A stretch of DNA of 64,000 nucleotides from contig CAMNHO010000001.1 in NCBI GenBank assembly GCA_946539765.1, positions 1-64,000 on the forward strand. Direction: 5' to 3'. Below are positions 24,498-33,276 of this stretch, in pieces (the first letter of the stretch is position 1; each line of letters begins with the position of its first letter). The DNA comes from UBA4312 sp002394635 (GTDB taxonomy: Bacteria > Bacillota_I > Bacilli_A > Erysipelotrichales > Erysipelotrichaceae). Below the pieces are notes generated by a model, which saw only the letters and a list, made by a program, of their open reading frames with translations, did no database searches and was not told the DNA's origin. The position numbers and the translations under genes were made by a program.

Positions 24498-27400
24498 ATG
24501 TTGAATCGATTGAAGAAGAGTGTGTACTCATGTTTGATCTGTTTATCCATGATTTGCAGTAATCTGCCTCAGGTAGATGTGTACGCAAACGATGAAGTGC
24601 CTGTGGAAACAACAGACACACAGACAACGGATGTGCCGGAAACGCCTGCAGAGCCGGAACCAGTAGAACCGGAACAACCGGAACAGCCGGTGACACCGGA
24701 AGAACCGGAGAAGCAGGAAGCTTCACAAGAAGAACCGGTTAAGGAAGAACAAAAGGAAGATTCAGACCAAGAGAGTGTTCCTAATACGCGAACAGTCTAT
24801 GAAGCTTCCGGTTCAAATGTCAATGTAACGGTAACCTTATCGGATCCGGAAGCAATACCGGATGATGCCCTCTTGCATGTAGAAGAAGTTATAACGGAAG
24901 CACCGGAACAACTGGTTTACAATGTGTACTTTACGGGCATACCGGAAGATGAGAACAATAAAAAAGTCGGGGAAACACCGGTCAAGCTGGATCTGGAAAG
25001 CGGTACCGCGGAAGTTTCTATTCGATTTGGCAACACACAGTTGCACTCAGCAATAAAAGCACACGAAGACAGTGATATCGTAGTCTATCAGATCAGCAAT
25101 GGTGAAACACAGCTGACCAATGTATCATCGATTGAAGCCGAAACAGTTACGTTTACCGCAACTTCTTTGAATCAGTTCAAAATTGTAAATTCAAATTACA
25201 AAGACGAAGAGCAAAAGAAGGAAGAAGAGAATACACGGACACAATACAGCGCCAGTAGCGATGGTGTCCAGGTAACTGCTGTATTGGAAGATGCCAATGC
25301 AATTCCAGATGATGCTGAGCTAACCGTCAGCAAAGTGGGCGAATCCGAAAGAGTGATCGTTTACGATATTTCCTTTATGGGCCCGGAAAAAGATGAAGTC
25401 GGTCAAGAGACAGGAAATACGATTGAATATGAACCAACCAACGGCTCGGTCAATGTATCCATGGATTTCCAAAATAATCAGCTATCGGAACAACTGGGGA
25501 TCGAGAAAGCCGATGAACTGGTGGTTATGCATGCACCGGATAATGGTGGAGTAGAAATGGTCGATGCTCAGGTATCGTTGAAGAAGGAAGTCATTTCCTT
25601 TAGTGTGACTAGTTTCAGTGAATTTATCGTCGGTAAATCCACTGATGATCCGAACCCGTTCAAAGCACCGGAAGATAAGGATACATTTTTAGAAAATGGC
25701 GGAACATACGATGTTGGTTCTACATTACAGTATTTGTTTGAACATTTCCAAATTGTAACCAAAGGGAATACTGTTTTGGATACGCACTGTATGGGATCAA
25801 TCCTGGTTGGTGGTGATTTAACAGGAAATGGTTCAGGTTTTGCCGATGCACTGAATTCAGCAGAGAAGATTAGTTCGTATATCCAGGGATCTGTGGCAGG
25901 ATTTATAGGGACTTCCGGATCAAGATGTGATAATCATGATCTGGCTCCTTTATATTTGGGATCTAGTAATCTGATTGAGGGGGTAGATAGACCCAATAAC
26001 TCTGAAGAAAGGATATATTATGTAAATGGAAGAGCATACTATACGCAGAAGGATGGTACTGGGAAACAAGCAAATCCAGTGTATACAGCCGATAATTATG
26101 TAGATTGGGACAAGCTGTACGATACCATCAAAAAAGAATCGGAAATGCTGAAAAAACAAGGGGAAACCGGGCGACCGACAGTGAGTGACGAGGGTAGAAC
26201 GTTAACAGTCACTGCCGGACAGTATATTACGATTGAATCCCTGCAAGGTGTAGAAACCATCAATATTGTCGGAGACTCATCTGTAGCACAAAACACCATT
26301 ATCAATATTCTGGATGGCGGCAATGTAAAACTGCCAACCTTGTTAATTAATGGAAAACAGGCAGATGTTAGTGAAGAAGGTAGTGGCACGGCATTGGTTT
26401 GGAATTTACCGAACGCTGCAAATGTTGAATTACCGTCTATGAACTGGATGGGACACGTTGTTGCTCCGGATGCAAAGATTGAACAAGAGGGTGGTAACTA
26501 TAACGGCGCCCTGATTGGCCAGGAAGTAAAAACAAATGCAGAGGGTCATAAATATTGGTATAACGGTGGAAAACTGATCAGTGATGATGTCGGATTCTTT
26601 GCCAAGAAATCGTTTAGATCTGGTATCTGGCCGGATGGCTTGGAATTTAAAGTGCATATGGAAGCCAGGGATGGAGCTCCGGCATTGCCGAATCCTGTTA
26701 TCACATTGTCCAAAGATAATCAGACCGCTTCTTTTGGAGATATCACATTTACCCCTCCACAGGATCTCGAGGAAGAAGAACAACATGTTTTCTATTACGA
26801 TGTATTTGAAGAAAACGATAGGCAGCCTGGTGTTATCTATGATGACACAATATATACTGCTGAAGTCCATGTGACATATAAAAAAGACGGAGAGGATAGA
26901 AAAGCTGAAGTTACAAAAATCAATATTTTGAAAAATGGTGTTTCCTCCGGTAGTATTACCGTCGGAAAAGCATACACCTTTGGATTCGAAAATGAGTATG
27001 ATGATTCCGTCAAAGGTCATTTTGAAACTACGAAAGCAGTGAGCGGTAATTATAGCTGGGGTGATGAAGATTCTTTTGAATTTACATTAACACCTGCTTT
27101 TGAAGGCGAGCCGATACCTGAGAATACAACAGCGATTGCGACAAAGTCCAACCCGACCGCAGTATTTAATGATATTACATTTAAACAAAAAGGTACTTAC
27201 ACATACTATATTCAGGAAGTGGAACCGGAAGATAAAGTACCGGGTGTCACTTATGATACGAGCAGGCACACAGCACATATAACAATTGGGGAAGAAAACG
27301 GCAGACTGGCTATTACCCGAATCACATACGACGGAAGCAATCCGAGCCTGACCATTACCAATACGTATAAAGCCGAAGGTCAAGGTGAAGTAAAAGTACA

Positions 27401-30266
27401 AAAGGTACTCGATGGCAGAGAGTGGACTAACGATGACAAATTCACCTTTACGATCAGTGCCAAAGAAGGAACACCGATGCCGGCCGAAGACAGCATTGAA
27501 ATCACAAATGCAGATGAGGATCACATTAAAAGTTTCGGAACCATCAAATTCGATGAACCTGGTACATACACATATACTGTAAAAGAGACAAAAGGGAATA
27601 GTGGTGGCATTACCTATGATAAAACGGAACACACGGTAACCATCGAGGTCGTTGATAACGGCAGAGGACAACTGGTTGCTAAAGAAGGAAGCAACCTGAT
27701 CCAGACAGAAAAGTTTACTAATAAGTACAAAGCTGAAGGTGAAGGCGAAGTAAAAGTACAGAAAGTACTGAACGGTAGAGAGTGGGCCGATGACGACAAG
27801 TTTACCTTTACGATCAGTGCTGAAGAGGGAACACCGATGCCGGCCAAAAACAGCATCGAGATCACAAAATCGGATAAAGACCAGATCAAGAGCTTTGGAA
27901 CCATCGAATTCAAGAAAGCCGGTTCTTATACATATACAGTCAAAGAAACAAAAGGAAGCCTGGATGGCATAACTTATGACGAAGAAGAACATACGGTAAC
28001 CATCGAGGTCGTTGATAACGGAAAAGGTCAACTGGTTGCTAAAGAAGGAAGCAACCTGATCCAAACGGAGAAGATTACTAATACGTTTGCCGGTACCAAG
28101 GCAACGATCGAAGCTACCAAAGAATTTAACGATTGGGGCAAAGCAGATAAGTTCACATTCAATCTGGAAGCTGTAACGGAAGATGCACCAATGCCTGCAA
28201 AGACAAGTGCCGATGCAACAAAAGAAGCACCGACTGCAAGTTTCAAAGACATTGAATTTGAAAAGGCAGGAACCTATGAATACACAATTACCGAGGTCAA
28301 TGATCACGTAGATGGTGTTACGTATGATACAGCCAAACATAGAGTGGTTGTGACGGTTACGAAAGATAACAAGACCAATCAGCTGCAGGCCAAAGTAACC
28401 TATGATGATAAGGACAGCTTAACGATTACCAATACATTCAAAGCGACACAGGCAAATATCAAAGCGACCAAACAGTTCAATGACTGGGGCAAGGCGGACA
28501 AGTTCACCTTCAATCTGGAGGCTAAGGACGGAGCCCCTCTACCAGCTAAAACAACAGCGGAAGCTACCAAAGATGCGCCGGAAGCTGTATTTGGAAATGT
28601 AAGCTTTTACAAAGCTGGTACATATGAATATACGATCACCGAAGTGGATGACGGTATGGATGGTGTAACCTATGATACAACAGCCCATAACGTAGTCATC
28701 ACGGTGACCAAAGATCCAGATACCAATGAATTAAGCGCAACGGTTAAATACGATAATAAAGATTCACTGATCATCACGAACAGCTATGAATCTTCCAAAG
28801 CGAACCTGCAGGCAACCAAAGCCTTTGATGACTGGGGCAAAGCGGACAGCTTTACATTTAACCTGAAAGCCATCGGAAATGCACCACTGCCGGAAAAGAC
28901 GACAGCGAAGGCAACCGAGGAAAATACAACAGCTGTATTTGGTGAAGTTGTTTATGAGAAAGTCGGCACGTATGAATATACGATTACTGAAGTGGACGAT
29001 GGCGTTGACGGTGTAACCTATGACACAACACCGCATAAAGTGGTTGTAACGGTAACCAAAGGCAAGGACAATAAGCTGAGTGCCTCTGTTAAATATGATG
29101 GCAAGGACAGCCTGATCATTACCAACAGATATGAATCGACAAAAGCTACGATCGAAGCAACTAAAGATTTTAAAGACTGGGGTAAAGCAGACCAGTTTAC
29201 CTTTAATCTAGAAGCGATAGGAAATGCACCACTGCCTGCACAGACAAGTGCGACTGTGACCAAAGACGAACCGAAAGCTGTATTTGGTGAAATCGAATAC
29301 GAAAAGGCTGGTACATATGAATATACAATTACCGAAGTCGATGATGGTGCTGATGGTGTAACCTATGATACGACACCGCATAAAGTGGTTGTGACAGTAA
29401 CCAAAGGTAAGAACAATAAGCTGAGTGCTTCTGTGAAGTATGATGATGCTGACAGTTTGACGATCACTAATACGTATGCGGCAACGAATGCAGAGATTGA
29501 CGTAACCAAAGAGTTTGAAGATTGGGGAGCAGCCGATAGTTTCACATTCAATCTGGAAGCTGTGACCAAGGATGCGCCGATGCCTGAAAAGACAAGTGCC
29601 GAAGCAACCGAAAAACAGCCGACTGCAAGCTTTGGAAAAATCACCTATGAAAAAGCTGGAACGTATGAATATACGATTACGGAACAGAACGGTGGTGTAG
29701 ATGGAGTCACCTATGATACGACACCGCACAAAGTGGTTGTCACGGTAACCAAAGGAAAAGGTAACAAGCTGCATGCCAAAGTGAAGTATGACGGTGAAGA
29801 AAAACTGATCGTTACCAACACATATAAGACAACCAAAGCCAAGATCGAAGCCACAAAACAGTTCAATGACTGGGGCAAAGCAAAGAGCTTCACTTTCAAT
29901 CTGGCAGCTGTGACCAAGGATGCACCGATGCCTGAAAAGACAAGCGCCCAGGCAACCGAAAAACAGCCTCTGGCAAGCTTTGGAGAGATTGAATATAAGA
30001 AGGCCGGAACGTATGAATATACGATCACCGAAGTCAACGATGGTGTGGACGGAGTCACCTATGATACGACACCACATAGTGTAATCGTTACTGTAACTAA
30101 AACTGATGATGCGACCAATGCTTTGCATGTCGAGGTGAAATATGACGGTGCAGAAAGTCTGACGATTACCAATACATTCGAAGCAACCAGTGCAACGATT
30201 GAAGCTTCCAAGTCGATCAAAGACTGGGTGCTGCCGAAAGTTTCACTTTCAACCTGGCAGCTGTGA
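24498..30266 (+). CDS. Giant cell-wall adhesin, N-terminal 1,922 residues up to a frameshift
   Basis: The order is a signal peptide (1-31), then a Pro/Glu/Thr-rich linker (about 33-100). Two related domains of about 140 residues follow (each with AIPDDA and a TSxxxF(K/I) end), then a choice-of-anchor A domain (about 390-700; SILVGGDLTGN and MGHVVAPDAKIEQEGGNYNGAL). From about 701 come tandem Spy0128/FctA-type pilin isopeptide repeats of about 115 residues. Each has a TKxFxDW Lys, a YxYTITE Glu and a closing TNxY Asn, the trio that forms intramolecular isopeptide bonds in FctA. ATG 24498 follows AAGGAG. Translation ends at 30266 because one G is missing at 30226-30228. The rest is in the next entry. 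The intact product would have about 2,875 residues. Confidence 0.85.
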   Translation: MLNRLKKSVYSCLICLSMICSNLPQVDVYANDEVPVETTDTQTTDVPETPAEPEPVEPEQPEQPVTPEEPEKQEASQEEPVKEEQKEDSDQESVPNTRTVYEASGSNVNVTVTLSDPEAIPDDALLHVEEVITEAPEQLVYNVYFTGIPEDENNKKVGETPVKLDLESGTAEVSIRFGNTQLHSAIKAHEDSDIVVYQISNGETQLTNVSSIEAETVTFTATSLNQFKIVNSNYKDEEQKKEEENTRTQYSASSDGVQVTAVLEDANAIPDDAELTVSKVGESERVIVYDISFMGPEKDEVGQETGNTIEYEPTNGSVNVSMDFQNNQLSEQLGIEKADELVVMHAPDNGGVEMVDAQVSLKKEVISFSVTSFSEFIVGKSTDDPNPFKAPEDKDTFLENGGTYDVGSTLQYLFEHFQIVTKGNTVLDTHCMGSILVGGDLTGNGSGFADALNSAEKISSYIQGSVAGFIGTSGSRCDNHDLAPLYLGSSNLIEGVDRPNNSEERIYYVNGRAYYTQKDGTGKQANPVYTADNYVDWDKLYDTIKKESEMLKKQGETGRPTVSDEGRTLTVTAGQYITIESLQGVETINIVGDSSVAQNTIINILDGGNVKLPTLLINGKQADVSEEGSGTALVWNLPNAANVELPSMNWMGHVVAPDAKIEQEGGNYNGALIGQEVKTNAEGHKYWYNGGKLISDDVGFFAKKSFRSGIWPDGLEFKVHMEARDGAPALPNPVITLSKDNQTASFGDITFTPPQDLEEEEQHVFYYDVFEENDRQPGVIYDDTIYTAEVHVTYKKDGEDRKAEVTKINILKNGVSSGSITVGKAYTFGFENEYDDSVKGHFETTKAVSGNYSWGDEDSFEFTLTPAFEGEPIPENTTAIATKSNPTAVFNDITFKQKGTYTYYIQEVEPEDKVPGVTYDTSRHTAHITIGEENGRLAITRITYDGSNPSLTITNTYKAEGQGEVKVQKVLDGREWTNDDKFTFTISAKEGTPMPAEDSIEITNADEDHIKSFGTIKFDEPGTYTYTVKETKGNSGGITYDKTEHTVTIEVVDNGRGQLVAKEGSNLIQTEKFTNKYKAEGEGEVKVQKVLNGREWADDDKFTFTISAEEGTPMPAKNSIEITKSDKDQIKSFGTIEFKKAGSYTYTVKETKGSLDGITYDEEEHTVTIEVVDNGKGQLVAKEGSNLIQTEKITNTFAGTKATIEATKEFNDWGKADKFTFNLEAVTEDAPMPAKTSADATKEAPTASFKDIEFEKAGTYEYTITEVNDHVDGVTYDTAKHRVVVTVTKDNKTNQLQAKVTYDDKDSLTITNTFKATQANIKATKQFNDWGKADKFTFNLEAKDGAPLPAKTTAEATKDAPEAVFGNVSFYKAGTYEYTITEVDDGMDGVTYDTTAHNVVITVTKDPDTNELSATVKYDNKDSLIITNSYESSKANLQATKAFDDWGKADSFTFNLKAIGNAPLPEKTTAKATEENTTAVFGEVVYEKVGTYEYTITEVDDGVDGVTYDTTPHKVVVTVTKGKDNKLSASVKYDGKDSLIITNRYESTKATIEATKDFKDWGKADQFTFNLEAIGNAPLPAQTSATVTKDEPKAVFGEIEYEKAGTYEYTITEVDDGADGVTYDTTPHKVVVTVTKGKNNKLSASVKYDDADSLTITNTYAATNAEIDVTKEFEDWGAADSFTFNLEAVTKDAPMPEKTSAEATEKQPTASFGKITYEKAGTYEYTITEQNGGVDGVTYDTTPHKVVVTVTKGKGNKLHAKVKYDGEEKLIVTNTYKTTKAKIEATKQFNDWGKAKSFTFNLAAVTKDAPMPEKTSAQATEKQPLASFGEIEYKKAGTYEYTITEVNDGVDGVTYDTTPHSVIVTVTKTDDATNALHVEVKYDGAESLTITNTFEATSATIEASKSIKDWVLPKVSLSTWQL

Positions 30267-33003
30267 CCAAGGATGCGCCGATGCCTGAAAAGACAAGCGC
30301 CGAAGCAACGGAAAAACAGCCGACCGCAAGCTTTGGAAAAATCACCTATGAAAAAGCCGGAACGTATGAATATACGATCACGGAGGTAGATGATGGAGTA
30401 GACGGTGTAACCTATGACACCACTCCTCATAAAGTGGTTGTGACTGTGAAAAAGGATAAAGACAATAAGCTGAGCGCGTCTGTTGCCTATGACGGACAAG
30501 AGGCTTTGGTCATCACTAACAAATACGAATCTTCAAAGGCAACACTGCAAGCTACAAAAGCGTTCAATGATTGGGGCAAAGCAAAGAGCTTCACTTTCAA
30601 TCTGGCAGCTGTGACCAAGGATGCGCCAATGCCTGAAAAGATAAGCGTTAAGGCAACGGAAAAACAGTCAACCGCAAGCTTTGGAGAAATCGAATATAAG
30701 AAGGCCGGAACGTATGAATATACGATCACAGAGGTCAACGACGGTGTAGATGGTGTAACCTACGATACGACACCGCACAAAGTCGTAGTCAAAGTAACGA
30801 AGGGTAAAGGCAACAAGCTGGAAACCAGCGTCACCTATGATAATCGAGATGCCCTGATCATCACCAATACATACAAGGCGACACAAGCATCGATCAAAGC
30901 GAAAAAGGAATTCAACGACTGGGGCAAAGCGGACAGCTTTACCTTCCATCTGGAAGCTGTAGGAGATGCACCGCTGCCTGAAAAGACAAGCGGTATCGCA
31001 ACACAGAGCAAGCCAACCGTAACATTTGGTGATATTACCTATGAAAAGGTTGGAACGTATGAATATACGGTAACTGAGGTCAATGACCATGTAGATGGTG
31101 TTACGTATGATACAAAAGCTCATAAGGTAACAGTAAAGGTAACGAAAGCAGAAGATGCGACCAATGAACTGAAAGCGGAAGTAACATATGAGGACGGCAA
31201 GGAAGTGATTATCTCCAATACGTTCACAGATGTCAAGATCATCCCGACCGTTACTAAAGAGATCGCTGGTCGAGACTGGGAAGGTCCGGACAGCTTTACA
31301 TTCGAACTCAGTGCAGTCACTGAAAATGCACCGATGCCGGATCAAACGAAAGCTGTGGCAGTCGGACCACGTGCTGCATCCTTCGGAGAGATAGCTTATG
31401 ATAAAGCCGGTACATACAAATACGAGATTGCTGAAGTTAATAACGGCGCCGGTGGATTCACCTATGATTCGAGGAAATACGAAATGATCGTTACAATCAC
31501 CAAAGATGCCAATACCAATGCGCTGAGCGCAGTTGTGGATTACGATGGCAACGATGTACTGAAAGTAACCAACAAATATGAAGCTACCGGTGAAGTTACA
31601 TTCCAAGGAACAAAAGAGCTGACAGGCCGAAGCAGCCGCTTCCCGTTGAGAGCCGGTGAATTCGAATTCGAAGTCATCGATGAAGAAGGAAAGACTGTCA
31701 TGAAGACGACCAACGATGCCGATGGAAACATTCCGTTCGAAACGATCAAATACGTGAAGAACAAGGATCAGGACGATACCGGAACGCATACATATACCGT
31801 TAAAGAGACGACAAAAGATGGTAAGGGTGTCAAAGTGGATGTGACCGAGTACACAGTTCAGGTAAAGGTTACCGACAATAAGCACGGCAAACTGATCATT
31901 GAAAAGACAGACAATGCCGATAAACTGGGATTCGCCAATACATATGAAGCCTCCGGCGAAACAGAGCTGGAAGCTGAGAAGATCCTGGAGAACAAAAAGC
32001 TGCAGGAAGGTGACTATACCTTCGAGCTGAGCGGTGCGGGAATTGAAACACAGACCAAGACCAACGATGCCGACGGCCATGTACAGTTCGATAAGATCAC
32101 TTACAATAAAGAAGGAACCTACTTCTATACGATCAAAGAGATCGATGATGGCAAGGGCGGCGTAACGTATGATGATCAGAAAGTCAGAGTGACGGTTGTG
32201 GTAACGGATAACGGCGACGGAACGATGAGTGTTGCCAAAGACTATGACGGTGTCAATACGGCAGTCTTCACAAATACATACGATGCCCAGGGCAAAACAC
32301 AGATCGAAGGAAAGAAGACCTTAAAAGGACGCGAACTGAAAGACGGAGAATTTGAATTCACACTGAGTGATGAAGAAGGAAATGTATTACAGACCGTATC
32401 CAATAAGGGAGAAACCTTCTCATTCGAACCAATCGAATACGAACTGTCTGATCTGGATAAAGATGAAGACGGATATGCGAAGGAAACCGAATTTAAGTAT
32501 ACTGTGAAGGAAACAGCCGGCAAACGTGGCGGTGTAACCTATGACGAAACAGAATACGAGATTACGGTCACTGTGTCCGATAACGGCGACGGAACACTGA
32601 ATGTTGTCAAGAGTGAAGAGGCAGATTCGATCGTATTCACCAACGAATACAAAACAGAGTCCGTCGAGGTAAAAGCAGCGGCCAGAAAGATCATGAATGG
32701 AAAGAGTCTGAAGGCCGGTGAATTTGAATTCACGATGGAGGATGAAGACGGCCATCTGATCAAAAAGACCAACGGAGCGGATGGAAGCATCTCCTTCGGA
32801 ACATTCAAGTACAATAAAGAAGGAACATATACGTATACCGTAAAGGAAGTCAAAGGAACGAATAAACTAATCACGTATGACACAAGCGTCTACAGGATGA
32901 CAGTGAAGGTAAGCGATGACCAGAACGGCAAGCTGAAAGCCGAGACATCTTATACCAAAGATGGAAGACCGGCCGAGGGTATCGTATTTACCAACACCTA
33001 TAG
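26593..33003 (+). repeat. Array of 18 Spy0128/FctA-like repeats, with a near-identical core
   Basis: Eighteen repeats can be delimited by the closing TN(T/K/S)(Y/F) motif. The first two and the last five are diverged. Those between about 28087 and 31221 (nine units, period about 345 bp) share long nearly identical DNA stretches, for example the segment encoding AGTYEYTITEV. The similarity suggests recent duplication or recombination. The frameshift lies in the eleventh unit. Confidence 0.85.
30226..30228 (+). other. Single-base deletion (GGG instead of GGGG) breaking the adhesin
   Basis: Other units read GACTGGGGC or GACTGGGGT, encoding DWG. Here the run is GACTGGGTG, with one G fewer, so the following residues are read out of frame until TGA at 30264-30266. 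Adding one G restores DWGAAESFTFNLAAV and joins the downstream repeat frame exactly. It may be a real frameshift, a slipped homopolymer or a sequencing error. Confidence 0.9.
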
Positions 33004-33124
33004 CACAAAGACAAGGACTGGGGCTCATACAAATGTAGAATATTATGGCTCTGCAGCCGGAGCATCTTTACTGGGTGTATGGTATGTACTGAATAAAAAA
33101 CGTAAAAAGGAAGAGGAAAAATAA
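30263..33124 (+). CDS. Giant adhesin, C-terminal part after the frameshift
   Basis: This frame continues the eleventh repeat and carries seven more Spy0128/FctA-like repeats. It ends in a wall-sorting-like tail: a TKTRTGAHTN segment, a hydrophobic stretch YYGSAAGASLLGVWYVL and a basic, charged end NKKRKKEEEK. No LPXTG is present. The closest match to a sortase motif is TRTGA, a variant. The first reported start (GTG 30263) is only the first possible codon in the open frame and has no ribosome-binding site, so this is almost certainly the tail of the gene at 24498 and not a separate gene. A terminator follows at 33199. Confidence 0.8.
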   Translation: MTKDAPMPEKTSAEATEKQPTASFGKITYEKAGTYEYTITEVDDGVDGVTYDTTPHKVVVTVKKDKDNKLSASVAYDGQEALVITNKYESSKATLQATKAFNDWGKAKSFTFNLAAVTKDAPMPEKISVKATEKQSTASFGEIEYKKAGTYEYTITEVNDGVDGVTYDTTPHKVVVKVTKGKGNKLETSVTYDNRDALIITNTYKATQASIKAKKEFNDWGKADSFTFHLEAVGDAPLPEKTSGIATQSKPTVTFGDITYEKVGTYEYTVTEVNDHVDGVTYDTKAHKVTVKVTKAEDATNELKAEVTYEDGKEVIISNTFTDVKIIPTVTKEIAGRDWEGPDSFTFELSAVTENAPMPDQTKAVAVGPRAASFGEIAYDKAGTYKYEIAEVNNGAGGFTYDSRKYEMIVTITKDANTNALSAVVDYDGNDVLKVTNKYEATGEVTFQGTKELTGRSSRFPLRAGEFEFEVIDEEGKTVMKTTNDADGNIPFETIKYVKNKDQDDTGTHTYTVKETTKDGKGVKVDVTEYTVQVKVTDNKHGKLIIEKTDNADKLGFANTYEASGETELEAEKILENKKLQEGDYTFELSGAGIETQTKTNDADGHVQFDKITYNKEGTYFYTIKEIDDGKGGVTYDDQKVRVTVVVTDNGDGTMSVAKDYDGVNTAVFTNTYDAQGKTQIEGKKTLKGRELKDGEFEFTLSDEEGNVLQTVSNKGETFSFEPIEYELSDLDKDEDGYAKETEFKYTVKETAGKRGGVTYDETEYEITVTVSDNGDGTLNVVKSEEADSIVFTNEYKTESVEVKAAARKIMNGKSLKAGEFEFTMEDEDGHLIKKTNGADGSISFGTFKYNKEGTYTYTVKEVKGTNKLITYDTSVYRMTVKVSDDQNGKLKAETSYTKDGRPAEGIVFTNTYSTKTRTGAHTNVEYYGSAAGASLLGVWYVLNKKRKKEEEK

Positions 33125-33150
33125 TTCCTTCCTGTAGAAATCCAATCAGG

Positions 33151-33167
33151 TATTCAAAATCTTTACA
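33151..33167. repeat. 17-bp direct repeat, left copy
   Basis: TATTCAAAATCTTTACA, identical at 35249-35265. The two copies bracket the transposase remnant, the insertion sequence and two terminators. The left copy runs into a perfect palindrome CTTTACAAG-A-CTTGTAAAG at 33161-33179. Confidence 0.7.
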
Positions 33168-33262
33168 AGACTTGTAAAGTTGACCTGAAAGGCAAATGAA
33201 CGGAGCAAGACACCTTGCTCCGTTTTCTTGTGAGCCAAAGGATGTGGTTGCGTATGTAATGC
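33163..33262 (-). pseudogene. C-terminal remnant of a second ISL3-type transposase
   Basis: Read on the minus strand this encodes YIRNHILWLTRK, nine of twelve residues identical to YTRNRILWATRK near the C-terminus of the intact transposase next door (DNA 29 of 37 bases identical to 33539-33575). The open frame continues to a TAA at 33163-33165. It is a fragment of a different, older element and not a piece of the adjacent copy. Confidence 0.6.
33199..33228 (+). terminator. Terminator downstream of the adhesin
   Basis: An 11-bp stem AACGGAGCAAG/CTTGCTCCGTT with loop ACAC is followed by TTCTTG. It overlaps the transposase remnant. Confidence 0.75.
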
Positions 33263-33276
33263 ACGCGATAGTTTCT

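Noticed and set aside
27087..32080. Long minus-strand open frames (up to 470 codons) opposite the adhesin repeats
   Set aside because: They arise from the biased codons of a repeated gene, share its period, and lack ribosome-binding sites and any recognisable domain.
26593..33003. Periodic DNA repeats as a CRISPR array
   Set aside because: The period is about 345 bp, the repeats are coding and in frame, and there are no short spacers or cas genes.
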